NCBI GenBank assembly: GCA_963205115.1
Contig: CAUJHV010000005.1
Coordinates: forward strand, 124,001-188,000
Source of the DNA: Pseudomonadota bacterium
GTDB lineage: Bacteria; Pseudomonadota; Gammaproteobacteria; Burkholderiales; Burkholderiaceae_C
Length of the DNA: 64,000 bases
Reading direction: 5' to 3'
The notes beneath the pieces were generated by a model. The model saw only the letters and a list, made by a program, of their open reading frames with translations, did not search any database and was not told the origin of the DNA. This document shows, piece after piece, positions 29,354-40,684 of this stretch. Position 1 is the stretch's first letter. Every line of letters begins with the position of its first letter. The translations under genes were made by a program, and so were the position numbers.

Positions 29354-30493
29354 TCACTCCGGACGGAAGGCAAACAGGCCGCCCGTGCGCGTGACCACCA
29401 GCAGCGTATTGGCATCCGCCACCGGCGTGCCCACCACGGCGCTGCCGTCGGTGGCCAGGCGCAAGACCGGCTGGCCGGAATCGCGGTCCAGGAAATGCAC
29501 CTGACCTTCGAAATCACCGACCACGATGGAGCGGCCCACGCCCAGGAAACCGCTGAGCGAGCGGTGCAGCAGGCGTTCGTTGGTCCAGGCCAGTTCGCCG
29601 GAGGCCGTCTTCCACGCCGTGATGCGGTCGGACGCATCGGCGCCGGCGATGATCTGCTCGTTGCCGCCCACGGCCTGCAGGCCGCTGGCGTTGCGCGTCC
29701 AGACCAGGCTGCCGCGCTGCGCGTCGACACAGCCCACGGCGGACTGGAAGGCCCGCACGCACAGGACATTGCCCACGCGCACCGGGGGCCCGACCAGATC
29801 GGCCAGGCGCTCGACTTCGTTGCTGCCGCGCGGATTGGCCACGGCCACTTCCCAGCGCACGCCGCCACGCAGCGGGTCCACGCCGGTCATGCGCGGGCCC
29901 TGGCCCACGACCAGCGTGTCGCCCACGGCGCTGATCAGGCTGGATTGACCCAGTGTCAACGCATCACCCGGGCGCTGCAGCACCCACAGGCGCCGCCCGT
30001 CGAGCACGTCGAAAGCATGCACGACGCGGTCGACCGTCATGACGAAAACACGTTCGCCCGCCACCAGCGGCGGCGTGACGGTGCGTGCCGGCAGACGCTC
30101 GCGCCACAGCACACGGCCGCCATCCAGCGCGACGACCTCGTTGGCCACGGTCACCACGGCGGCATAGCGGCCGTCGCTGCCCACACCGGCCGACAGCTTC
30201 GCGCCGGCCTGGCCGCGCCAGGCCTCACGGCCCGTCGCGGCGTCCAGCGCCAGCACCGTGCCGTCACCACTGGCGACGACGAACTGTCCGTTGCGCACGG
30301 CCACGCCGAGCGGGAAATCGACGGAGCCGATCCTGGACTGCCAGACCTGGCGGCCGGCGATCTTCGGCGCGACGGTCTCCAGCGACGTGGGCTTGGGTTT
30401 GTCGCTGCCGCAGGCCACCAGGCTGGCCGCAGCCGCCAGCGCCAGCGCGGCCAGACCCAGGCCGCGGCGGATGTGCGAGGCTGCGGCGCTCAC
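29354..30493 (-). CDS. bamB: Outer membrane assembly lipoprotein BamB
   Basis: 379 residues from a GTG at 30493 that overlaps the preceding gene by 4 bases (GTGA). A lipoprotein signal with lipobox LVAC (Cys near residue 28) is followed by an eight-bladed PQQ-like beta propeller with repeated AxDxxxGxxxW patterns (ALDAATGREAW, AFDVLDGRRLW). It supports substrate handover to BamA. Order bamB after a YfgM-like gene and before der is conserved widely. Confidence 0.94.
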   Translation of the reverse strand: MSAAASHIRRGLGLAALALAAAASLVACGSDKPKPTSLETVAPKIAGRQVWQSRIGSVDFPLGVAVRNGQFVVASGDGTVLALDAATGREAWRGQAGAKLSAGVGSDGRYAAVVTVANEVVALDGGRVLWRERLPARTVTPPLVAGERVFVMTVDRVVHAFDVLDGRRLWVLQRPGDALTLGQSSLISAVGDTLVVGQGPRMTGVDPLRGGVRWEVAVANPRGSNEVERLADLVGPPVRVGNVLCVRAFQSAVGCVDAQRGSLVWTRNASGLQAVGGNEQIIAGADASDRITAWKTASGELAWTNERLLHRSLSGFLGVGRSIVVGDFEGQVHFLDRDSGQPVLRLATDGSAVVGTPVADANTLLVVTRTGGLFAFRPE

Positions 30494-31158
30494 GGCTTGT
30501 CTCCGGCAGGCGCCGGCTCCGGCGCGGCGCCCAGCGAGGTGAGCTTGGCTTCGATCAGGCGGCGGTAGTCGACTGTCGCCGGCATGGCCTTCCACGCGGC
30601 CTGGTAAGCCGCCACGGCGTCGGCCTTCTTGCCCTGCGCCAGCAGCACATCGCCGCGGCGGTCGGCCACCAGCGCGGCGAAGGTGGGCGCCTTGGCCGCA
30701 TCCAGCGATTTCAAGGCCTCGTCGTATTTCTTGGCGTCCATGTCCACGCCCGCCAGCGCCAGCAGCGCCACGGTGCGGTACTCGTCTTCCGAGGCACTCG
30801 AGGCCACCCAGCCCAGCGTGGTGCGGGCCTCGTCGGCCTTGCCCTTGTCGATCTGCAGCTTGGCCAGCGCCAGGCCCGCCTGCGCCGCGAAGGTGGTGCG
30901 CGGGAAGCGTTCGCGCAAGTCGGCAAAGATGCGTGCGGCCTTGTCGACGTCACCCGCGGCGGATGCCTTTTCGACCTCGTCGTGCATCACGCTGGACTTC
31001 AAGGACTGGTCGCGCTGGTACCACTGCCAGCCGTTCCAGGCCGCAAAGGCCGCCAGCACCAGCGTGAGCGTCCAGGTGATCAGGTTGCCGTACTGGTTCC
31101 AGAACGCCTTGAGGGCGTCGATCTGTTCCTGCTCTTGCAGGTCGAGTTGTGTGGCCAT
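30490..31158 (-). CDS. YfgM-like tetratricopeptide membrane protein
   Basis: 222 residues from ATG at 31158. It has a cytoplasmic N-terminus rich in Gln/Glu, one membrane helix (about 25-45) and periplasmic TPR-like helices. This matches the YfgM/UPF0070 family, an ancillary partner of the SecYEG translocon and PpiD. It sits between hisS and bamB exactly as yfgM does in E. coli. Confidence 0.9.
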   Translation of the reverse strand: MATQLDLQEQEQIDALKAFWNQYGNLITWTLTLVLAAFAAWNGWQWYQRDQSLKSSVMHDEVEKASAAGDVDKAARIFADLRERFPRTTFAAQAGLALAKLQIDKGKADEARTTLGWVASSASEDEYRTVALLALAGVDMDAKKYDEALKSLDAAKAPTFAALVADRRGDVLLAQGKKADAVAAYQAAWKAMPATVDYRRLIEAKLTSLGAAPEPAPAGDKP

Positions 31159-31184
31159 GGGCGGTGCGGTATGAAGACGGGGGA

Positions 31185-32477
31185 TTATGCGTTGCGAAGC
31201 TGTGACGCCCAGGCGGCCACGTCGGCCAGCGGGCGCAGGACCTGGCCGGCAGTGGCACCAGCGGTTTCGCGCAGCGGCTTGAGCGCCACCTGCCCGGCCG
31301 CGAGCTCGTCGGCGCCGAAGATCAGGGCCCACTGCGCGCCGCTGGCATCGGCCTTCTTGAACTGCGATTTCATGCCGCCGCCGCCGGCGTGCATGACCAC
31401 GCCGATGCCCGCGGCGCGCAAGGCTTCGAGCACCGGCATGACCCGCGGCATGCTGGCCACATCGGGCACGACCGCATAGGCGTGCGGCGCGGCCGGCGCC
31501 AGCGGCGCATTCACGGCTTCCAGCAACAGCAGCAGCCGCTCGATGCCCAGGCCGAAGCCGACACCCGGCGCCGGCTTGCCGCCGAGCTGCTGGATGAGCT
31601 GGTCGTAGCGACCGCCGCCGCACACCGTGGCCTGCGAGCCCAGGTGCGTCGTGACCCACTCGAAGACCGTGAGGTTGTAGTAATCCATGCCGCGCACGAG
31701 GCGCGGGTTGATCGTGTAGGCCAGGCCCGCGGCATCCAGGATGGCCTTGACGCCGTCGAAGTGCGCGCGCGATTCGGCGCCGAGGTAGTCCATCAGCCGC
31801 GGCGCGCTCTCCACCACCGGCTGCATGGCCGGGTTCTTGCTGTCCAGGATGCGCAGCGGGTTGCTGTGCAGGCGGCGCTTCGCATCTTCGTCGAGGGCTT
31901 CCGCGTGGGCCTCGAAGTGCGCAATCAAGGCCGCGCGGTGCGCCTGGCGCTCGTCGGCCTGGCCCAGGCTGTTGAGCTCGAGCGTGACATCGCGGCCTTC
32001 CTGCAGGCCCAGTTCGCGCCACAGGCTGCGCACCAGCAGGATCAGCTCGGCGTCCACATCGGGGCCCGCGTGCCCGAAGGCCTCGGCATCGAGTTGGTGG
32101 AACTGCCGGTAGCGGCCCTTCTGCGGGCGCTCGTGACGGAACATCGGACCCATCTGCCACACGCGCAGCGGGCCGTTGTAGAGCGCGTTGTGCTCGACGA
32201 TGGCGCGCACCATGCCCGCCGTGGCTTCGGGGCGCAGCGTCAGGCGGTCGCCGTTCATGCTGTCTTCGAAGGAGTACATCTCCTTCTCGACAATGTCGGT
32301 CACCTCGCCCAGGCCCCGCACGAACAGCGCGGTGGGCTCGACGATGGGCGTGCGCAGGCCCTGGTAGCCGTAGCGCGCCATCACGCGGCGCACGGTGTCT
32401 TCGAATGCTTCCCAGCGCGCCGAGTCCGGCGGCAGGGTGTCGTTCATGCCTTTGACGGCCTTGAGGATGTCAGCCAT
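31185..32477 (-). CDS. hisS: Histidine-tRNA ligase
   Basis: 430 residues. It charges tRNA-His. Class II motif 2 is seen in [18 protein letters not shown], the histidine-specific loops as [14 protein letters not shown] and LVRGMDYYN, and the anticodon-binding domain fills the last 100 residues. Length and motifs are normal. It follows ispG after 72 bases. Confidence 0.97.
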   Translation of the reverse strand: MADILKAVKGMNDTLPPDSARWEAFEDTVRRVMARYGYQGLRTPIVEPTALFVRGLGEVTDIVEKEMYSFEDSMNGDRLTLRPEATAGMVRAIVEHNALYNGPLRVWQMGPMFRHERPQKGRYRQFHQLDAEAFGHAGPDVDAELILLVRSLWRELGLQEGRDVTLELNSLGQADERQAHRAALIAHFEAHAEALDEDAKRRLHSNPLRILDSKNPAMQPVVESAPRLMDYLGAESRAHFDGVKAILDAAGLAYTINPRLVRGMDYYNLTVFEWVTTHLGSQATVCGGGRYDQLIQQLGGKPAPGVGFGLGIERLLLLLEAVNAPLAPAAPHAYAVVPDVASMPRVMPVLEALRAAGIGVVMHAGGGGMKSQFKKADASGAQWALIFGADELAAGQVALKPLRETAGATAGQVLRPLADVAAWASQLRNA

Positions 32478-32549
32478 GGGTCGTATGCGGCGTCGGACGC
32501 CGCGGGGGAAGTCGTCGGGGAGCGGGCGCAGGAACGGTGGGCAGGCGCG

Positions 32550-33842
32550 TCAATGCGCCGCCGTCACCGCACCCTGGCGCGAGCCGAAGCGGCGCTCGAT
32601 GTAGTCCTGGACGATCTGGTGGAACTCCTGCGCGATGCCTTCACCGCGCAGCGTCATCGCCTTCTCGCCGTCGATGAAGACCGGCGCGGCGGGGGTCTCG
32701 CCGGTGCCGGGCAGGCTGATGCCGATGTCGGCGTGCTTGCTCTCGCCGGGACCGTTGACGATGCAGCCCATGACGGCCACACGCAGGTTCTCGACGCCCG
32801 GATACTGGCTCTTCCACACCGGCATCATCGCGCGCAGGTGGTCGTCGATCTGCTTGGCCAGTTCCTGGAACGTGGTGCTGGTCGTGCGGCCGCAGCCGGG
32901 ACAGGCCGTCACGCTGGGGTTGAAGGTGCGCAGGCCCAGCGACTGCAGGATCTCCAGCGCGATCACCACTTCCTGCGTGCGTGCCTCGCCGGGCTGCGGC
33001 GTCAGGCTCACGCGGATGGTGTCGCCGATGCCTTCCTGCAGGAGGATGCCCATCGCGGTGGCCGAGGCCACGGTGCCCTTGGTGGCCATGCCGGCTTCGG
33101 TCAGGCCCAGGTGCAGCGGGTGGTCGGTGCGCTGCGCGAGCGCGCGGTAGACGCTGATCAGGTCCTGCACACCGCTGACCTTGCAGCTGATGAGCACCTG
33201 CTCGCGGCGCATGCCCAGGCTGCAGGCCTCGGCGGCCGATTGCAGCGCCGATTCGATCAGCGCCTGGTACATCACCTGCTTGGCGTCCCAGGGCGTGGCG
33301 CGCTGGGCATTTTCGTCCATCATCGACGCGAGCAGATCCTGATCCAAGCTGCCCCAGTTCACGCCGATGCGCACCGGGCGGTCGTGGCGCAGCGCGGCTT
33401 CGACCATCTGCGCGAACTGCGCATCGCGCTTGCGCCCGCGGCCCACGTTACCGGGGTTGATGCGGTACTTGCTCAGCGCCTGCGCGCAATCCGGATATTC
33501 GGTCAGCAGCGTGTGGCCGTTGTAGTGGAAGTCGCCCACCAGCGGCACGTCGATGCCCATGCGGTCGAGCTGCTCGCGGATGTAGGGCACGGCCTTGGCG
33601 GCTTCGGGCGTGTTGACGGTGATGCGCACCAGCTCCGAACCGGCCAGTGCGAGCTCCTTGACCTGGATGGCCGTCTCGAGCGCCTGCACGGTGTCCGTGT
33701 TGGTCATCGACTGCACGCGCACCGGGGCGTCGCCGCCAATGGTCACCACGCGCGAGCCCCACACCACGCGGGCTTGCAGGGAGCGGCGCGCACGCGGCGC
33801 GGCCACATCGATCAGCAGGTCGTTGGCAAGGGTGTCGGACAT
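32550..33842 (-). CDS. ispG: 4-hydroxy-3-methylbut-2-enyl-diphosphate synthase
   Basis: 430 residues. IspG is the [4Fe-4S] enzyme of the penultimate MEP pathway step. Iron-sulfur ligands are seen in [12 protein letters not shown] and [17 protein letters not shown]. The TIM-barrel start is [19 protein letters not shown]. It is longer than the E. coli form (372) by an internal stretch, as usual in Burkholderiales. The pathway partner dxr is at 9 kb. Confidence 0.96.
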   Translation of the reverse strand: MSDTLANDLLIDVAAPRARRSLQARVVWGSRVVTIGGDAPVRVQSMTNTDTVQALETAIQVKELALAGSELVRITVNTPEAAKAVPYIREQLDRMGIDVPLVGDFHYNGHTLLTEYPDCAQALSKYRINPGNVGRGRKRDAQFAQMVEAALRHDRPVRIGVNWGSLDQDLLASMMDENAQRATPWDAKQVMYQALIESALQSAAEACSLGMRREQVLISCKVSGVQDLISVYRALAQRTDHPLHLGLTEAGMATKGTVASATAMGILLQEGIGDTIRVSLTPQPGEARTQEVVIALEILQSLGLRTFNPSVTACPGCGRTTSTTFQELAKQIDDHLRAMMPVWKSQYPGVENLRVAVMGCIVNGPGESKHADIGISLPGTGETPAAPVFIDGEKAMTLRGEGIAQEFHQIVQDYIERRFGSRQGAVTAAH

Positions 33843-33873
33843 GGTTTCCCGCTCGAAAGGCGTCGTTTGCGCG

Positions 33874-34794
33874 TTACTTCAGCACCACGCGGGCCACACT
33901 GCCCCGCGTGAAGGGCGTGAGGTCGACCGGCTCGCCGCGGAAGCTCAGCTTGGCCGCGGCTGCGTTGCCGATCTTCAGCTTCAGGGGCGGCGTGTGGTCG
34001 AAGCTCAGGTTTTCGCCCGGCTGGATGGTGCGCTGGAAAACCACGACGCCGTTGCCGTCGGTGACTTCCAGCCAGACGGGCTCGCTGGCGACCAGGCTGG
34101 CACCCGTGGCCAAAGGCGGCGGCGCAATCACGGCCGGCACCGGAGCGCCCGTGCGTGCGTCGGCGACCTCGGGCAGCGCCGCGGCGCCGGTGGTCGACAT
34201 GGGCGCAGCACCCTGTGCACCCGAGGCGAAGCTGTCGACCGGCGTGGCGGCCGCCGGCGCCGCCTGCGGCGTCGGCTCGGGCGCTGCCGCCACCTTGTTC
34301 TCGGTCGCGGCCGGCGCCGGGGCTGGCGCAGCCGGCACGGGCGTCTTGCTGGCGGTGGACGGCGCCGACGGCGGCCAGTAGTAGACGAGCCCCGCGGCCA
34401 GCACCAGCGCGATGGCCGCCCAGACCAGCGGCGCGCGCGGCAGCATGCCGCTCAAGTCGGGGCCGGAAAAGCGTTCGCGGAAGGGCGTATTGAGCCCTTC
34501 GCCCACGGTGTCGAGCGTCGAGATGGCCGGATGCGGCAGCAGCGCCATCACGGGCGCCGGCTCGATCTTCAGCGCGCGGCAGACCGTCTGCGCGAGCGCA
34601 CGGGTGAAGGTCGCGTCGGGCAGCTCGCTGTAGCGGTCGCCCTCGAGCGCGTCGAGCTTGCGCGGCGAAATCTTGATCGCCGCGGCCAGCACGGCGATAT
34701 GGATGCCCTGCCGTTCGCGGGCGGCCCGGATCAGCGCGCCGGCGGTCTGGCCCGGCGGCACCGACGGCATGGGCGACTGTTCGGTCTCACTCAT
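33874..34794 (-). CDS. rodZ: RodZ-like cytoskeletal/cell-shape protein
   Basis: 306 residues from ATG at 34794, overlapping the pilW stop by 8 bases. It carries an N-terminal Xre-type helix-turn-helix ([33 protein letters not shown]) and one membrane helix (about 125-142). A Pro/Ala-rich periplasmic linker and a C-terminal DUF4115 beta domain ([17 protein letters not shown]) follow. RodZ links MreB to the cell-wall machinery. pilW-rodZ-ispG-hisS is a standard proteobacterial order. Confidence 0.92.
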   Translation of the reverse strand: MSETEQSPMPSVPPGQTAGALIRAARERQGIHIAVLAAAIKISPRKLDALEGDRYSELPDATFTRALAQTVCRALKIEPAPVMALLPHPAISTLDTVGEGLNTPFRERFSGPDLSGMLPRAPLVWAAIALVLAAGLVYYWPPSAPSTASKTPVPAAPAPAPAATENKVAAAPEPTPQAAPAAATPVDSFASGAQGAAPMSTTGAAALPEVADARTGAPVPAVIAPPPLATGASLVASEPVWLEVTDGNGVVVFQRTIQPGENLSFDHTPPLKLKIGNAAAAKLSFRGEPVDLTPFTRGSVARVVLK

Positions 34795-35626
34795 CGAAAC
34801 GTCCCTTTTCGTACAGCAGGGCTTCTGGCGACTGGCCGAAGCGCTCGCGCAGATCGGTGCCGAGTTGGCGCACCAGCGCCTGATTGCCCAGCCGGTTCTC
34901 GATGCGCACGGCCAGCCACAGGCTCTGGGCGTTGGCGGTCTCGCGGCGCGCATTGACCCGGCGGATATAGAAGCGCGCGCGCTCGAACTCCCCTTGCCGG
35001 TACAACACCTCGGTGAGGTTGTACGCGATGGCCAGGTTGGTCGGATCGAGTTCGAAGGCGCGCGACAGCGTCAGCTCGGCGCGACCCAGCTGCGCATTGC
35101 GCGCCTGGCACACACCCTGCGCGAGCATGGTGCGCGCGAAGCTGCGGTATTGCGGCAGGGTCAGCGCACGCGCGAAGAGGTCGTCGGCCTCGGAGAAGCG
35201 GCGCTGCTGGCACAGGAACCAGCCGTAGTTGTGCTGGATGTCGCCGTCACGCGGCACCACGGCCAGCGCACGCTTGAAGCTCTCTTCGGCCAGCGCGTTT
35301 TCGCTCATGGCCGCGTAGATCAGCCCGCGCAGGTTCAGCGCCTCGGGCATGTCGGGCTTGGCCACCAAGGCCTGCTTGACCTCGTCCAGCGCCGTGACGA
35401 GCTGGTTGCGGCCGAAATACGCTGCAGCGAGGTCCATGCGGGCCTGGGCGCGGCGGTCGGTGGCCGTCTGGTCGGAATCGGTCTTCAGGTCGCCCGTGGC
35501 CGTGACCGGACCGCTGGTGGTCGTGGTTTCGGTGGTGGCGCAGGCGCCCAGCAGCGCAGCGAGACACCATCCGGCCAGGCGAGCGGCCCGGCCTGCGCGC
35601 CCGGGACCTGCGGCTGTTCGTGTCAT
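34787..35626 (-). CDS. pilW: Type IV pilus assembly/secretin pilotin lipoprotein PilW (PilF-like)
   Basis: 279 residues. A basic signal peptide with lipobox LLGAC (Cys near residue 29), a Thr-rich linker and six or so TPR helices fit the PilF/PilW pilotin that helps the PilQ secretin reach the outer membrane. No other pilus gene is in the window, so a broader envelope role cannot be excluded. It overlaps rlmN by 4 bases. Confidence 0.9.
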   Translation of the reverse strand: MTRTAAGPGRAGRAARLAGWCLAALLGACATTETTTTSGPVTATGDLKTDSDQTATDRRAQARMDLAAAYFGRNQLVTALDEVKQALVAKPDMPEALNLRGLIYAAMSENALAEESFKRALAVVPRDGDIQHNYGWFLCQQRRFSEADDLFARALTLPQYRSFARTMLAQGVCQARNAQLGRAELTLSRAFELDPTNLAIAYNLTEVLYRQGEFERARFYIRRVNARRETANAQSLWLAVRIENRLGNQALVRQLGTDLRERFGQSPEALLYEKGRFDE

Positions 35627-36768
35627 GGGCGGGTCTCCTGAACGCGTGGAACGATGCGGATCGGCTCGCGGCGCATGCGACGGGGCGCATCGGTGCGGTC
35701 CTGCACCTCGCCGGCGAGCTGCCCGCAGGCCGCGTCGATGTCATCACCACGCGTGCGACGCACCGTGGTGATGATGCCGGCATCGGCCAGCACGCGCGCA
35801 AAGGCCTGCACACGTTCGGGCGGCGAGCGCCGCAGGCCCGAGGCCGGAAAGGGGTTGAACGGAATGAGGTTCAGCTTGCACGGCACCGGTGTGCGGGACT
35901 GGACGGACTGACCGCGCACCAGGCGCACCAGCTCGTGCGCCTGCTCGGGGGCATCGTTGACGCCGTCGAGCATGCAGTATTCGAAGGTGATGAAGTCGCG
36001 CGGCGCGGCCTGCAGGTAGCGCGCGCAGGCCGCCATCAATTCGCGCAGCGGGTGCTTGCGGTTCAGCGGCACCAGCGCGTCGCGCAGGTCATCGTCCGGC
36101 GCGTGCAGCGACACGGCCAGCGCCACGGGGCAATCCTGCATGAGCCGGTCGATCATCGGCACCACGCCCGAGGTCGACACCGTCACCCGCCGGCGCGACA
36201 GGCCGTAGCCGTGGTCGTCCAGCATGATGCGCAGCGCCGGCACCAGCGCCGCGTAGTTCTGCAGCGGCTCGCCCATGCCCATCATCACGACGTTGTCGAT
36301 GGCGCGTTCACCCGCCGCCAGGCCCAGGCGCGCACGCAGCCGGTGTTCGGCAAACCACAGCTGCGCGACGATCTCGTGCGACTGCAGGTTGCGGCTGAAA
36401 CCCTGGTGGCCGGTGGAGCAAAAACGGCAGCCCACGGCACAGCCCGCCTGCGAGGACACGCACAGCGTGCCGCGGTCGGTCTCGGGGATGTAGACGGTTT
36501 CGACGGCATTGCCGCCGCCCACGTCGAACAGCCACTTGATGGTGCCGTCGGCCGAGACATGCTCGGCCATCAGCGGCAGCGGCTCGATGCAGGCGGAATC
36601 GGCCAGCTTGGCGCGGAAGGCCTTGGCGAGGTCCGACATGGCGTCGAACGAGGAGGCGCCGCGCTGGTGGATCCAGCGAAAGAGCTGGACCGCGCGGAAG
36701 CGCTTCTCCCCGCGCTCGCTGCAGAAGGCGGCCAGGGCCTCGAGGTCGTGCCCGAGCAGGTTGACCAC
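35623..36768 (-). CDS. rlmN: 23S rRNA/tRNA adenine-C2 methyltransferase RlmN
   Basis: 381 residues with a GTG start at 36768. It is a radical-SAM enzyme that methylates A2503 of 23S rRNA and A37 of some tRNAs. The cluster motif CAVGCRFC (CxxxCxxC), [12 protein letters not shown] and the C-terminal catalytic Cys in [17 protein letters not shown] are present. It begins 25 bases after ndk; ndk-rlmN-pilW is a common order. Confidence 0.96.
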   Translation of the reverse strand: MVNLLGHDLEALAAFCSERGEKRFRAVQLFRWIHQRGASSFDAMSDLAKAFRAKLADSACIEPLPLMAEHVSADGTIKWLFDVGGGNAVETVYIPETDRGTLCVSSQAGCAVGCRFCSTGHQGFSRNLQSHEIVAQLWFAEHRLRARLGLAAGERAIDNVVMMGMGEPLQNYAALVPALRIMLDDHGYGLSRRRVTVSTSGVVPMIDRLMQDCPVALAVSLHAPDDDLRDALVPLNRKHPLRELMAACARYLQAAPRDFITFEYCMLDGVNDAPEQAHELVRLVRGQSVQSRTPVPCKLNLIPFNPFPASGLRRSPPERVQAFARVLADAGIITTVRRTRGDDIDAACGQLAGEVQDRTDAPRRMRREPIRIVPRVQETRP

Positions 36769-36793
36769 GGTGGCCTGTCCGCCTGTTCCCGCC

Positions 36794-37219
36794 TCAGCGG
36801 CTGTAGACGTTCATGCCGGGGAAGAAGAACGCCACTTCGACGGCGGCGGTTTCCGGGGCATCCGAGCCGTGCACCGCATTCGCGTCGATGCTGTCGGCGA
36901 AGTCCGCGCGAATGGTGCCCTTGTCGGCCTTCTTCGGGTCGGTGGCGCCCATCAGTTCGCGGTTCTTGGCGATCGCGCCCTCGCCTTCCAGCGCCTGGAT
37001 CATCACCGGACCGGAGATCATGAACTTGACCAGGTCGTTGAAGAAGGGACGCGCCTTGTGCACGGCGTAGAAAGCCTCGGCTTCACCCTTGGACAGGTGG
37101 ACCATCTTGGCGGCGATGACCTTCAGGCCAGCAGCTTCGAAACGGGCATAGATTTGACCAATCACGTTCTTGGCCACGGCGTCGGGTTTGATGATCGACA
37201 GCGTGCGTTCAACGGCCAT
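36794..37219 (-). CDS. ndk: Nucleoside diphosphate kinase
   Basis: 141 residues from ATG at 37219 with AGGAGAG nine bases upstream; the longer frame from 37255 is not conserved. [15 protein letters not shown] and the active histidine in [12 protein letters not shown] are diagnostic. It equalises nucleoside triphosphate pools. The gap 37220-37323 to rluB shows no clear terminator. Confidence 0.98.
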   Translation of the reverse strand: MAVERTLSIIKPDAVAKNVIGQIYARFEAAGLKVIAAKMVHLSKGEAEAFYAVHKARPFFNDLVKFMISGPVMIQALEGEGAIAKNRELMGATDPKKADKGTIRADFADSIDANAVHGSDAPETAAVEVAFFFPGMNVYSR

Positions 37220-37323
37220 GAAAAACTCTCCTGAATCAACAACTTGACAAAACATCGGATTCTACCCAGCCACGCAGTGGCCGGGCAGATTGCAGGGCTG
37301 CGACCGCTGAGGCGGCCGCCGGA

Positions 37324-39963
37324 TCAACGGCCCTTGCCGCCGCGTCCGCGGCCGCCCTTGGGGCCGCCGCCGCGCAGCTTGTTCATGAAGGCGTCGCCGC
37401 CGATGTAGCCCACGGCCGTGCGCATCGGGTCGGGCTGGCCGCCCGCGCCGCGCTTGGCACCACCACCGCCGCCACCGCCGCCCGGGCCGCCCTTGCGGCG
37501 CGGGCCGCCTTTGGCAGCGGGCTTGGGGCCCTGCGCAAAGCGCTTGTCGTAGGTCTGCTGCAGCGGGTTCGGGATCGGGCCGTCTTCGCTGTATTCGCGC
37601 TTGGGCTTGCGATCACCCTGCACCGCGCGCTTGTCGTAGGTCTGCTGCAGCGGGTTGGGGATTGGGCCGTCCTCGGAATACTCGCGCTGCTTGCGCGCCT
37701 GCTGGATGGCCCGCTTGTCGTAGGTCTGCTGCAGCGGATTGGGAATCGGTCCGACGTTGTCGTGCTCGTGGTCGTCGTCACCGTCATGCGGGTAACCCGC
37801 GTCCGGCGCGCGGCCCATCATCGGATCGCGCGGATCCGCAAAGCCCGGCTCGCCGCGGCGGCCCTGGCGTCCGCGGCGGCCGCCTCGGCGCCCGCGGCGG
37901 TCACCCTCGGGACCGGCCTGGCGTCCATCGGCGGGACGCCCTTCTCCACGGTTTTCCCCACGGTTTTCGCCGCGATTCTCCCCGCGGCCCTCGCCTCGGC
38001 CCTCGCGCGGGCCATCGCCACGGCCGTCACCACGCCCTTCACCCGGCCGCACCGCCATGCCCGTGGCGGCGCGCAGCGCCTTGATGTCTTCCACACCCAG
38101 GTCGACCCACACGCCGCGGCGCAGGCCGCGCGGCAGTACGACCGAGCCGTAGCGGATGCGGATCAGGCGGCTGACCGCCTTGTCCACCGCGTCGAAGAGC
38201 TTGCGCACCTCGCGGTTGCGGCCTTCGGTGATGACGACGCGGTACCAGCGGTTGACACCCTCGCCACCGCCGTCGGTGATGCTGCGGAACGAGGCCGTCT
38301 GGCCGTCGATTTCCACGCCGGCGAGCAGACGATCGCGCTCCTCGTCGGTCAGCGTACCCAGCACGCGCACGGCATATTCGCGTTCGACACCGAAGCGCGG
38401 ATGCATCAGCCGATTGGCCAGGTCGCCGGAGTCGGTGAACAGCAGCAGGCCTTCGGTGTTGATGTCCAGCCGGCCCACCGACTGCCACTTGCCACGCGGC
38501 AGGCGCGGCAGGCGGCGGAAGACGGTCGGGCGCGCCTGCGGATCGTCGTGCGTGACGACCTCGCCGGCAGGCTTGTGATAAGCGATGACACGCGGCGCCG
38601 GCGGCGTGATGCGCACCTTGATCGGCTTGCCGTCCAGCGTGATGCGGTCACCGAACTTGATGCGCTGGCCGACATGCGCGGCCTGCCCGTTCACCGCGAT
38701 GCGGCCTTCCACGATCATCTGTTCGAGATCGCGGCGCGATCCCACACCGGCTTGCGCCAGCACCTTCTGCAGCTTGGGCGCATCGGGCTCGGGCGCGAGC
38801 ACACGCCGCGCCGCGGCGGCGTCGCCGCCGGCCGGGGCCTGTCGACCACCCGGTGCCGGGGCCGCCGGCGGGTGGCCCGCCACAGCGCCTGCGTCATCGC
38901 CTGACGCTGACCGGGTCTCGTCCGCGCCGGCTTCGTCTTCGTGGTCGGCAGCGGCTGCAACGGGCGTGTCGGCATCCGTGTGCGCCATCGCCGCTGCCGG
39001 GACCGCCTCGGCGGGTGTGCCCACACCAGCCGCCGCATCGACGGCCACCGCTGCGCCCGCGCCATCGGCAACCGCGGCCGAGCCATCGGCAGCCGCAGCC
39101 GCAGCTGCTTCCGCGGCCTCGTCGTAGGCGCCGGACAGCACATCGGCAAACAAGTCGTTGACGTCGGTCGGTGGCAGGTTGACCGGCGGCGCGTCCACGG
39201 GTGCGCGCCCGGCGTCACCGGCTGCCGCGCCCGCGGCCTCGCGCTTCTCGCGCCGGTTGCGGCGGCGGTTGCGGTGCCGCTTGCGGCGGGCATCGCCCGA
39301 GCCTTCAGCGCCGCCGGGGCCGGCTGCGCCGTCGTCCGCGTCGCCGCCTTCCCCGCCTGCCCGGTCCGCTTCGCCGCCGGCGGGTCCGCCAGCTCCTGCG
39401 CCGCCTTCAGCTCGGCCTTCTGCACGGCCTTCCGGACGGCCTTCGGCTTCGCCGGATGCGCCACGCGGCGCGCGGCGGTTGCGCCGGCCTTCCCCACGCT
39501 CACCACTGCCAGCGGCTGGGGCGGTTTCGGCACCATCGCCGGGCGCCGAACCGGCATCCGCTGATGTCGGGCGTTGGGTCTGTTCACCGTCGCCGTCACC
39601 GGTGGGCGCGGGACGCGCCGCTCGCGGCGCACGCGGTCGACGCACCGGCGCGGTGCCTTCGCCCGCGTCCGCTGGCGCGGCGGTGCCGGCCGCAGCGGGC
39701 GCAGCCGCCGGCGGCGCATCGGCCACGGCAGCCGACTCCGCCCCGTCAGCGGCGGCCGCGCGAGGCGCGCGGCGGCGGCGCGGGGCCGGCGCATCACCCT
39801 CGGGCGCGGCAGCCGGCACCGGGGCGTCGCCACCCGCGTCGGCAGCCGTCGCCACGGACTCTGCCTTGGCCGCGGGCGTGCGCCGGCGGCGTGGCTTCGG
39901 CGCGTTCTCGTCCGGGCCCGCCTCGGGCGTGGTCGGGGCGTCAGGGTTGAGCGGTTCGGTCAT
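37324..39963 (-). CDS. rluB: 23S rRNA pseudouridine synthase RluB with very long low-complexity tails
   Basis: 879 residues, about three times E. coli RluB. Residues 1 to about 390 are Ala/Pro/Arg/Glu/Gly-rich and probably disordered. Next come an S4 domain ([20 protein letters not shown], about 397-455) and the catalytic domain with [15 protein letters not shown], whose Asp is near residue 500. From about 640 a basic Gly/Arg/Glu tail follows, with three copies of [13 protein letters not shown] near the end. The core should make a pseudouridine in 23S rRNA helix 89; the tails may bind RNA. It overlaps scpB by 23 bases. Confidence 0.92.
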   Translation of the reverse strand: MTEPLNPDAPTTPEAGPDENAPKPRRRRTPAAKAESVATAADAGGDAPVPAAAPEGDAPAPRRRRAPRAAAADGAESAAVADAPPAAAPAAAGTAAPADAGEGTAPVRRPRAPRAARPAPTGDGDGEQTQRPTSADAGSAPGDGAETAPAAGSGERGEGRRNRRAPRGASGEAEGRPEGRAEGRAEGGAGAGGPAGGEADRAGGEGGDADDGAAGPGGAEGSGDARRKRHRNRRRNRREKREAAGAAAGDAGRAPVDAPPVNLPPTDVNDLFADVLSGAYDEAAEAAAAAAADGSAAVADGAGAAVAVDAAAGVGTPAEAVPAAAMAHTDADTPVAAAADHEDEAGADETRSASGDDAGAVAGHPPAAPAPGGRQAPAGGDAAAARRVLAPEPDAPKLQKVLAQAGVGSRRDLEQMIVEGRIAVNGQAAHVGQRIKFGDRITLDGKPIKVRITPPAPRVIAYHKPAGEVVTHDDPQARPTVFRRLPRLPRGKWQSVGRLDINTEGLLLFTDSGDLANRLMHPRFGVEREYAVRVLGTLTDEERDRLLAGVEIDGQTASFRSITDGGGEGVNRWYRVVITEGRNREVRKLFDAVDKAVSRLIRIRYGSVVLPRGLRRGVWVDLGVEDIKALRAATGMAVRPGEGRGDGRGDGPREGRGEGRGENRGENRGENRGEGRPADGRQAGPEGDRRGRRGGRRGRQGRRGEPGFADPRDPMMGRAPDAGYPHDGDDDHEHDNVGPIPNPLQQTYDKRAIQQARKQREYSEDGPIPNPLQQTYDKRAVQGDRKPKREYSEDGPIPNPLQQTYDKRFAQGPKPAAKGGPRRKGGPGGGGGGGGAKRGAGGQPDPMRTAVGYIGGDAFMNKLRGGGPKGGRGRGGKGR
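37540..37749 (-). repeat. Three in-frame copies encoding [13 protein letters not shown] within rluB
   Basis: Copies lie at 37711-37749, 37627-37665 and 37540-37578, spaced 84 and 87 bases apart. The linkers also share REYSEDG. The encoded 13 residues are identical in all three, while the codons differ in a few third positions, so the peptide rather than the DNA seems to be kept. Confidence 0.9.
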
Positions 39964-40684
39964 GGGCGTCGGGGTCCGGGGAAATCGGTTCGCCGGGCTC
40001 GCCGGCCGGCTGCGGGGGATTCAGGGGGTCCGCAGGCGAGGCGGACGGGTCGGCGCTGGCGTCGAGGCCATCGGCCACGTGGCCTTCGGGCGGGTCGATC
40101 GGCAGGCTGGCCTGCGGGCCGACCGGCAATTCGGCCTGCGCGGGATTCGCTGCGATGGCGGCGGCGCTTTCGCCCATCAGATCGAGTTCAGGCAGTTGCT
40201 CGAGGCTGCTCAATCCGAGGTCGTCCAGGAAGTGCCGCGTGGTGGCGTACAGCGCCGGTCGGCCGGGCGATTCGCGGTAGCCGATGGCCTCGATCCAGCC
40301 GCGGTCCTCGAGTTGCTTGACGATCTGGCTGGTCACTGTCACGCCGCGGATTTCTTCGATATCGCCGCGCGTGACGGGCTGTCGGTAGGCCACGATGGCC
40401 AGCGTCTCCATCACGGCGCGCGAATACTTGGGCGGCTTCTCGGGATGCAGGCGGTCCAGGTATTCGCGCATCTCCGGGCGGCTCTGGAAGCGCCAGCCGG
40501 AAGACAGGGCGACAAGCTCCACGCCGCGGCCTTCCCAATCGCGCGAGATTTCGTCCAGCAGGCTGCGCAGCGTATCCGGGGCCAGCTGGTCCTCGAACAT
40601 GCCTCGCATGTCGCGCAAGGGCATGGGCACCTGGGCGCAGATGAGCGCCGTCTCCAGCACGCGCTTGGCCTCTTGGGTATTCAT
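39941..40684 (-). CDS. scpB: Segregation and condensation protein B
   Basis: 247 residues from ATG at 40684 ([20 protein letters not shown]). It has two winged-helix domains ([21 protein letters not shown]) and an acidic Pro/Ala-rich tail. ScpB is the kleisin-associated subunit of the SMC condensin. scpA is not adjacent here. The open frame continues far upstream but is not ScpB-like. It is preceded by a 283-base gap with its own putative promoter. Confidence 0.95.
   Translation of the reverse strand: MNTQEAKRVLETALICAQVPMPLRDMRGMFEDQLAPDTLRSLLDEISRDWEGRGVELVALSSGWRFQSRPEMREYLDRLHPEKPPKYSRAVMETLAIVAYRQPVTRGDIEEIRGVTVTSQIVKQLEDRGWIEAIGYRESPGRPALYATTRHFLDDLGLSSLEQLPELDLMGESAAAIAANPAQAELPVGPQASLPIDPPEGHVADGLDASADPSASPADPLNPPQPAGEPGEPISPDPDAHDRTAQP

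Noticed and set aside
27998-30568. 856-codon plus-strand frame opposite der and bamB
   Set aside because: Same shadow composition as other antisense frames; real genes with full motifs lie on the minus strand.
31389-33911. 840-codon plus-strand frame opposite hisS and ispG
   Set aside because: Shadow frame; the opposite strand encodes complete, well-conserved proteins.
37540-37749. Regularly spaced repeats as a CRISPR array
   Set aside because: Repeats lie in frame inside rluB, encode an identical peptide, and the spacers also share sequence.
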